Origin: Cichorium intybus | Taxonomy: Eukaryota; Streptophyta; Magnoliopsida; Asterales; Asteraceae | Length of the DNA stretch: 64,000 bases | Assembly (NCBI GenBank): GCA_023525715.1 | Contig: CM042012.1 | Span: 59,485,205 to 59,549,204 of the forward strand | Direction: 5' to 3' | Shown here: piece after piece, positions 58,660 to 64,000 of the stretch | Layout: each line of letters starts with the position of its first letter | Position numbering within the stretch: the stretch's first letter is position 1 | The notes under the pieces: generated by a model | Databases searched by the model: none | Told to the model about the DNA's origin: nothing | The model's input: the letters and a program-made list of their open reading frames with translations, nothing else | Program-made: the position numbers and the translations under genes

Positions 58660-61600
58660 ATGAGAAATACACGAAGCAATCCTACTGGTGTGAATTCACG
58701 AGGAACTGCAAGAAGTGGACCAGCTAGGTCACGTGGAACTGCAAGAAGTGGACCAGCTAGGTCACGCGGCTCTAATGGGCGAAGAGCACCAGTGAGAGAA
58801 CCGGTGGGACAAAATCCACCTGATATACGTGCTATTGTGGAAGAAGTGGTTAGGCAGATGATGCCTGTGTTATCAAACAACCCTCACCCGAGTGGCAATC
58901 CCAATCCAAGTGCAAATCCGGATCCTACTGAGGAGGCTGCAAAAAGTGTTCATGACGGGCAGCCAGAAAATGAAAGCCAGGGAGAAAGTCGAGCCCGGGC
59001 AGTGAAGGAAACACAAGGTGGGGAAGCCTCTGCAAGGAAAGTCGGGTGTACGTATAAATCTTTCCTTGGTTGTAAACCAAAGGAATTTTCGGGGACAGAT
59101 GATCCAGTCAAAGCTATGGAATGGATCATGCATATGGAAAAGGTGTTTCGAGTAAGTAAGTGTGCGGATGATGATAAAGTGGAGTTTGCTACGAACCAAC
59201 TTACAAGTGGTGCTTTACATTGGTGGCAAACTTACTACAAGTCACTGGATCTTGATTCGTCCCAATCGATACTTTGGGAGCAATTCAAGACAAAGTTTAA
59301 TGAAGAATATTGCTCGGAAGTAGCTATTCAGAAGCTGGAGGATGAATTCCTGCATTTGGAACAGGGTTCCCGATCTGTTCAGGAATATACTCTTAGCTTT
59401 CTGGAGAAAGCTCGGTTTGCGGAACACCATGTTTACACTGAAAAGAGGAAGATCGACAAGTATGTTCGGGGATTGACAACCCGAATTAGAGAAGTTGTAC
59501 AACCGTTGAAATTAACTAATTTTCGACAAGTGGTGGATCGAGCCACGGAACGAGAAACAGAACTGAAGAGACAGGAAGATGAAAAGAAAGTCTTGGAAAC
59601 AAAACGAAAGGCGGAAGACCAAGTTTGGACGCCTCAGAAGAAGTCACAGCAATCCGGGTCTAAGGGTAAAAGTCAAAGGGACGATAGAAAATGGTGTGAA
59701 AAATGTCGAAAATGGCACTCCGGGAGTTGCCGGGTCAACACTACATCCACAAGTTGTCGAAATTGTGGAAAACCGGGCCATGATGTTTACAACTGTCGGG
59801 CGGATCGTAGGTGTTTCCAGTGTGGAGCTACGGATCATCTTCGCCTGAATTGTCCCGAGTTGAAGTCTATAGCGATCAGTGACAGACCCAGGATTGAACA
59901 GGGCGGGAAGAAAGAAGAGCCGAAGAACAGGGGACGACCGATAGCCTCGCGAGCTTTTCAGATGACTGTGGAAGAAGCCCGTGAGAAGACCGATGTGGTG
60001 ACAGGTATTTTCACTCTCAATACCATACCTGTATATGTTATCTTTGATCCGGGAGCCACCCACTGTTTTGTATCGGAATCTTTATTGCCTCGCCTGAATG
60101 TACCTTTAACACTGATGGATGAAAGCTTAGAAGTAGCTATAGCAGACGGCCGGTATGTTTGGGTTTCTGAACATATGGAAGGTTGTCAGCTTAAAATCTA
60201 CGGGACCGTTTTCCCTATAGATTTGAAGCCGATGACTACCAACGAATTTGGAGTAATAGTGGGGATGGATTGGTTAGCAACGAATTATGCTAACGTGGAT
60301 TGCAGGAATAAAAGTGTTACAGTGTTATCACCGGAAGGGGAATGGATGAAAATTCAAGGTGAACGACCTCGATTACGAATGCCAGTTATCTCCTTTGCTC
60401 AAGCACGAAGCTATGTCAGTAAAGGAGGGATGTCCTATTTGGCTTATGTGTCGGTAGCTCAACCGATTAAAGTGGGGGTAGCGAATGTGAATGTGGTAAA
60501 CGAGTTCCCAGATGTGTTTCCAGACGAACTTCCGGGACTGCCACCAGATCGACAGGTTGAGTTCACGATTGAACTGATTCCGGGAGCTGCTCCTGTTGCC
60601 CGAGCTCCATACCGTTTAGCACCTTCAGAGATGGTGGAACTGCGGAAGCAACTGGAAGAATTGTTAGACAGGGGTTTCATCAGACCGAGTACATCGCCTT
60701 GGGGAGCCCCTATTCTGTTTGTCAAGAAGAAAGATGGGTCAATGCGAATGTGCATTGACTATCGGGAACTAAACAAGATCACGGTGAAGAACAAGTACCC
60801 GCTACCCAGAATAGACGACTTGTTTGACCAGCTACAAGGTGCGTCCTACTTTTCCAAGATTGATCTGAGGTCAGGATACCACCAGTTGAAGATAAGGGAG
60901 TCAGACATTCCGAAGACGGCATTCAGGACGAGATACGGTCACTATGAGTTTTTAGTGATGCCTTTCGGGTTAACCAATGCTCCTGCAGTATTCATGGATC
61001 TTATGAACCGAGTGTGTCGACCGTTCCTTGATACCTCGGTGATAGTGTTTATCGATGACATCTTGGTGTATTCCCGAAGCCAAGCCGAACATGAAGTGCA
61101 TTTGCGACAAGTATTGGAGTTGCTTCGCCGAGAAAAGCTGTATGCTAAATTCTCCAAGTGTGAATTCTGGCTAAGAGAAGTCCAATTCCTTGGCCATGTA
61201 ATCAATGCTGAAGGGGTGAAAGTAGATCCAGCAAAGATTGAAGCCGTGATGAAATGGGAACCGCCTAGAAGTCCCACTGAAGTAAGAAGTTTTCTTGGTC
61301 TGGCAGGCTATTACAGAAGATTTGTTGAAAATTTCTCCTCGATAGCTGTTCCGTTGACCAAATTGACTAAGAAAGGTGAAAAATTTACTTGGGCTAAAGA
61401 GCAACAAGAAGCATTCCAGAAGTTGAAACAAGCCTTATGTGAAGCGCCGGTGTTAGTTCTACCACAAAGCGGAGAAGAGTATGTGATCTACAGCGATGCT
61501 TCTAGAATTGGTCTTGGGTGTGTTCTGATGCAGAAAGGTCGAGTCATAGCTTATGCGTCCCGCCAGTTAAAAGATGCCGAAAAGAAGTATCCCGTCCATG

Positions 61601-63303
61601 ATCTGGAACTAGCTGCGGTGGTTCTAGCGTTGAAGTTGTGGAGACATTACTTATATGGCGTAAAGTTTGTTATTTATACGGATCACAAGAGCCTGAAGTA
61701 TCTTTTTGACCAGAAAGAGCTCAGCATGAGACAGCAAAGGTGGATGGATCTGTTGAAAGACTTTGATTGTGAAATTCAGTACCACCCTGGCAAGGCAAAC
61801 GTGGTGGCAGATGCTTTAAGCCGAAAAGAAGCTCCTCTGAAAGTTACATCCGCGTGTATGGGTGTAGTGAGCAAGTTACCAGGATTAATTCGTTTGGCAC
61901 AAGAGGAAGCGTGTAAGCCGGAGAATGTAAAAAGCGAAAGAATGGTTGGATATTTGAAGTATTTGGAAGAAAATTCTCAAAAATTGAAGACCTTCAGAGG
62001 CCGTATATGGGTCCCGAAACAAGGAGAAGCACGAAACTTGCTTCTAGAAGATAGCCATTATAGCCGATATGCAGTTCATCCGGGTAGTACCAAGATGTAT
62101 CGGACGTTAAAACCGATGTATTGGTGGCCTGGAATGAAGAGGGACGTTGGAAGATTTGTGGAAAAATGTTTGACTTGTTTGCAAGTTAAGTCAAACCATC
62201 AGAAACCGTATGGAGAAATACAACCATTGCCGATTCCAGAGAAGAAATGGGACCATATTACTATGGATTTTGTGACAAAGTTGCCGCGGACACCGCGAGG
62301 TTATGATTCTATATGGGTAATTGTGGATCGATTGACCAAATCGGCACAATTTATACCATATAAGGAAAAGTACAGAGTAGATCAACTGGCGAAAATCTAC
62401 ATTGATGAAGTATTTTGTCGGCATGGAGTACCAGCATCGATTGTATCGGATAGAGACAGCAGATTTACTTCCCATTTTTGGCAAAGTCTTCAAGAGCAAC
62501 TGGGTACGAAAGTACTTATGAGCACCGCATATCACCCGCAGACTGATGGCCAAAGTGAAAGAACGATCCGAACTCTGGAAGATATGTTGAGGACTTGTGT
62601 CATAGACTTCGGTGGAAGCTGGGAAGATCATTTGCCTTTAGTGGAATTCGCGTACAATAACAGCTATCATTCCAGCATTCAAATGGCCCCGTATGAAGCC
62701 TTATATGGAGCACCGTGTCGTACGCCGACTTGCTGGACTGAAGTTGGGGAAAAGCCGTTGGCTGGACCCGAAATTGTAGCCCAGACTGAAGAAAAGATCA
62801 AACTGATACGCGAGAATTTGAAGGTAGCTCAGAATAGACAGAAGCAGTACGCAGACAGACGGGTGAAACCGATAGAGTTCCAAGTGGGAGATATGGTAAT
62901 GCTCAAAGTATCCCCTTGGAAAGGCTTGATTCGTTTTGGGAAGAAAGGAAAGTTGAGTCCTCGCTTCATTGGACCTTTCCGTATATCCCAAAGGGTTGGA
63001 GCCGTGGCGTATAGATTGGAGTTACCTGATGAACTTCATAGTATACATGATGTATTCCATGTGTCCCATTTAAGGAAGACGTTGTTTGATAAATCTCAAC
63101 ATATACCTCTTGCTGAAATTGAGGTGGATGAAAAGCTAAGATACCCGGAACAACCCGAGAGGGTGCTAGACCGCAAGATAAGACAGCTTAGAAACAAGAA
63201 GATCAGCATGGTGAAAGTACTTTGGCGTCATCACAAAGGTTCCGACATGACGTGGGAAACCGAAAGTGAGATGAGGGAGAAATATCCTCAACTTTTTGTA
63301 TGA
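58660..63303 (+). CDS. Complete gag-pol polyprotein of a Tekay-like chromovirus element, 1,547 residues
   Basis: Starts MRNTRSNPTGVN after the leader. A 33-base tandem duplication (RGTARSGPARS twice) lies at residues ~10-31. Gag (about 146-275) has WWQTYYKSL. Two CCHC knuckles follow, CRNCGKPGHDVYNC (about 366) and CFQCGATDHLRLNC (about 386). The protease site reads FDPGATHCFV (about 462), with Pro where Ser is usual in D-S-G. RT has the FIDDIL active site (about 798-803), RNase H YSDASRIGLG (about 943), integrase HPGST..CLTCL zinc region (about 1139-1170), core Asp in TMDFV (about 1201), SDRDSRF (about 1263) and Glu in GQSERTI (about 1299). The C-terminal WRHHKGSDMTWE (about 1524) is a chromodomain-type end. 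No stop or frameshift. Such chromodomains bind histone marks and steer integration into heterochromatin. It may be autonomous. Confidence 0.95.
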   Translation: MRNTRSNPTGVNSRGTARSGPARSRGTARSGPARSRGSNGRRAPVREPVGQNPPDIRAIVEEVVRQMMPVLSNNPHPSGNPNPSANPDPTEEAAKSVHDGQPENESQGESRARAVKETQGGEASARKVGCTYKSFLGCKPKEFSGTDDPVKAMEWIMHMEKVFRVSKCADDDKVEFATNQLTSGALHWWQTYYKSLDLDSSQSILWEQFKTKFNEEYCSEVAIQKLEDEFLHLEQGSRSVQEYTLSFLEKARFAEHHVYTEKRKIDKYVRGLTTRIREVVQPLKLTNFRQVVDRATERETELKRQEDEKKVLETKRKAEDQVWTPQKKSQQSGSKGKSQRDDRKWCEKCRKWHSGSCRVNTTSTSCRNCGKPGHDVYNCRADRRCFQCGATDHLRLNCPELKSIAISDRPRIEQGGKKEEPKNRGRPIASRAFQMTVEEAREKTDVVTGIFTLNTIPVYVIFDPGATHCFVSESLLPRLNVPLTLMDESLEVAIADGRYVWVSEHMEGCQLKIYGTVFPIDLKPMTTNEFGVIVGMDWLATNYANVDCRNKSVTVLSPEGEWMKIQGERPRLRMPVISFAQARSYVSKGGMSYLAYVSVAQPIKVGVANVNVVNEFPDVFPDELPGLPPDRQVEFTIELIPGAAPVARAPYRLAPSEMVELRKQLEELLDRGFIRPSTSPWGAPILFVKKKDGSMRMCIDYRELNKITVKNKYPLPRIDDLFDQLQGASYFSKIDLRSGYHQLKIRESDIPKTAFRTRYGHYEFLVMPFGLTNAPAVFMDLMNRVCRPFLDTSVIVFIDDILVYSRSQAEHEVHLRQVLELLRREKLYAKFSKCEFWLREVQFLGHVINAEGVKVDPAKIEAVMKWEPPRSPTEVRSFLGLAGYYRRFVENFSSIAVPLTKLTKKGEKFTWAKEQQEAFQKLKQALCEAPVLVLPQSGEEYVIYSDASRIGLGCVLMQKGRVIAYASRQLKDAEKKYPVHDLELAAVVLALKLWRHYLYGVKFVIYTDHKSLKYLFDQKELSMRQQRWMDLLKDFDCEIQYHPGKANVVADALSRKEAPLKVTSACMGVVSKLPGLIRLAQEEACKPENVKSERMVGYLKYLEENSQKLKTFRGRIWVPKQGEARNLLLEDSHYSRYAVHPGSTKMYRTLKPMYWWPGMKRDVGRFVEKCLTCLQVKSNHQKPYGEIQPLPIPEKKWDHITMDFVTKLPRTPRGYDSIWVIVDRLTKSAQFIPYKEKYRVDQLAKIYIDEVFCRHGVPASIVSDRDSRFTSHFWQSLQEQLGTKVLMSTAYHPQTDGQSERTIRTLEDMLRTCVIDFGGSWEDHLPLVEFAYNNSYHSSIQMAPYEALYGAPCRTPTCWTEVGEKPLAGPEIVAQTEEKIKLIRENLKVAQNRQKQYADRRVKPIEFQVGDMVMLKVSPWKGLIRFGKKGKLSPRFIGPFRISQRVGAVAYRLELPDELHSIHDVFHVSHLRKTLFDKSQHIPLAEIEVDEKLRYPEQPERVLDRKIRQLRNKKISMVKVLWRHHKGSDMTWETESEMREKYPQLFV

Positions 63304-63323
63304 TTTCGGGGACGAAATCTCTT

Positions 63324-63339
63324 AAAGGAGGGGAGAATT
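63324..63339 (+). promoter_or_regulatory. Polypurine tract of the Tekay-like element
   Basis: AAAGGAGGGGAGAATT directly before the second LTR. Confidence 0.9.
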
Positions 63340-64000
63340 TGTAACGCCAAAATGTATTTATTATATAATTATAATAAAAAGGGCAAAATGGTCATTTTAC
63401 CCCAAAAGGGTAATTTGGTCATTTGGACAGAAAAGGACTTGTTATGTAATAATATTTTAGGTCTTGGGCTTAAAATGTTATAAAAGTTGGTTATTTGTCA
63501 TAAATTGTGTGATTTGTGGCAAAACTTTAAAATATGCAACTTAAAGGATCAAAGTGCAATTTCTAGAAATATATAAGCAAGATTTGTGCAGAATTTTTGG
63601 AGTTACGGGAGCAACTTCTTGGCTGAAATTCTGCAGAGAAATTGAAGAAGTTTTGAAGGTTTGAAGCTTGGATTGTGATCCTTGGCTAAAAAGGGCATAA
63701 TTGGAAGAATTTGAGGTAAGTTTCTTCATGTTCTTGATTGTTCATCTTGATGAGTTGAGTAGGACTTGCAAACTGAAATTACAGCCATGATCATGGGGTT
63801 AAAATGAGGAAATACTTCCATTAAGTCCTTATAACAAAGTCCTAACTCAATCCAATGGAAGTAGGATGCTATAAATGGTAGAATTGATGATTTGGGGTTG
63901 TTAGAAATAAGAACCCTAATTCCTTGTGTGATTGATTTAGGGTGTTATGGGGGTTAAAAACCTTGTTAGAATGTAAGGTTTTAGCCTAGAAACAAACCCC
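63340..64000 (+). repeat. 3' LTR of the Tekay-like element, truncated by the window
   Basis: First 661 of about 1,911 bases. It matches the 5' LTR from its first base with one visible substitution (ggacttaaaa against gggcttaaaa). Confidence 0.95.

Larger units (their letters stand above)
56595..64000 (+). mobile_element. Tekay-like Ty3/gypsy chromovirus element, intact, cut by the window edge
   Basis: 5' LTR 56595-58505, primer site, an open 1,547-codon polyprotein, purine tract, and the start of the 3' LTR from 63340. Over the 661 bases shared within the window I find only one difference between the LTRs. It is inserted in the integrase of the copia element after CGTATAC; the target duplication on the right is outside the window. 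Confidence 0.95.

Noticed and set aside
58873..62991. Several minus-strand frames of 80-150 codons under the gypsy polyprotein
   Set aside because: Shadows of an intact, well-conserved plus-strand coding sequence; no own motifs or signals.

Overview
The window looks like repeat-rich nuclear DNA of a flowering plant, probably a eudicot. The reasons are an intron-rich plant-type gene, many Ty1/copia and Ty3/gypsy elements primed by the initiator-Met tRNA, MITE-like elements, and AT-rich spacer with long (TA)n tracts. The repertoire would fit an asterid such as a composite, but that is a guess. One host gene is supported: a nine-exon gene at 632-2774 for a 254-residue membrane protein of the DUF1475 type. 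Almost everything else is transposable-element DNA, much of it nested.

Layout. (1) 1-3.8 kb: the host gene and spacer. (2) 3.8-17.0 kb: a 13.2-kb SIRE/Maximus-like copia element with 319-bp LTRs and a perfect CTACC target duplication. Its gag-pol is broken by frameshifts and stops. Downstream of pol it carries two extra genes: a compact antisense unit coding for a double Agenet-domain protein, with its own TATA box and poly(A) signal, and a large broken sense gene in the env-like position with a proline-rich and coiled-coil middle. (3) 17.7-31.8 kb: a minus-strand copia element whose RT-RNase H segment is duplicated in tandem. It is split by a young 7.57-kb plus-strand element that has matching 778-bp LTRs but only a gag gene. 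(4) 31.8-35.8 kb: spacer with microsatellites.

(5) 35.8-44.2 kb: a decayed plus-strand copia element interrupted by a rearranged minus-strand relative of the gag-only element (a 1,295-bp direct duplication) and by a probable gypsy-type solo LTR. (6) 44.4-46.3 kb: a long-inverted-repeat element with C-rich and G-rich arms and a TAA target duplication. (7) 47.0-47.4 kb: a Mutator-type MITE with a 9-bp target duplication. (8) 48.4-48.7 kb: replication-protein-A-like gene scraps. (9) 49.1-52.1 kb: an inverted-repeat element between (TA)n tracts, carrying a piece of gene-like sequence. (10) 54.1-64.0 kb: a copia element whose integrase is interrupted by a structurally intact Tekay-like gypsy element with a 1,547-codon open polyprotein. 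Its second LTR runs off the window.

The most unusual signal is in the gag-only element and its relative. A hairpin domain recurs about six times there. Its apical sequence is nearly constant while its stems differ between copies and still pair, as expected of a selected RNA structure. The next most interesting are the antisense Agenet gene, a strong excess of the 7-mer TTCGGAA/TTCCGAA inside the SIRE-like element, and the C-rich/G-rich foldback element.
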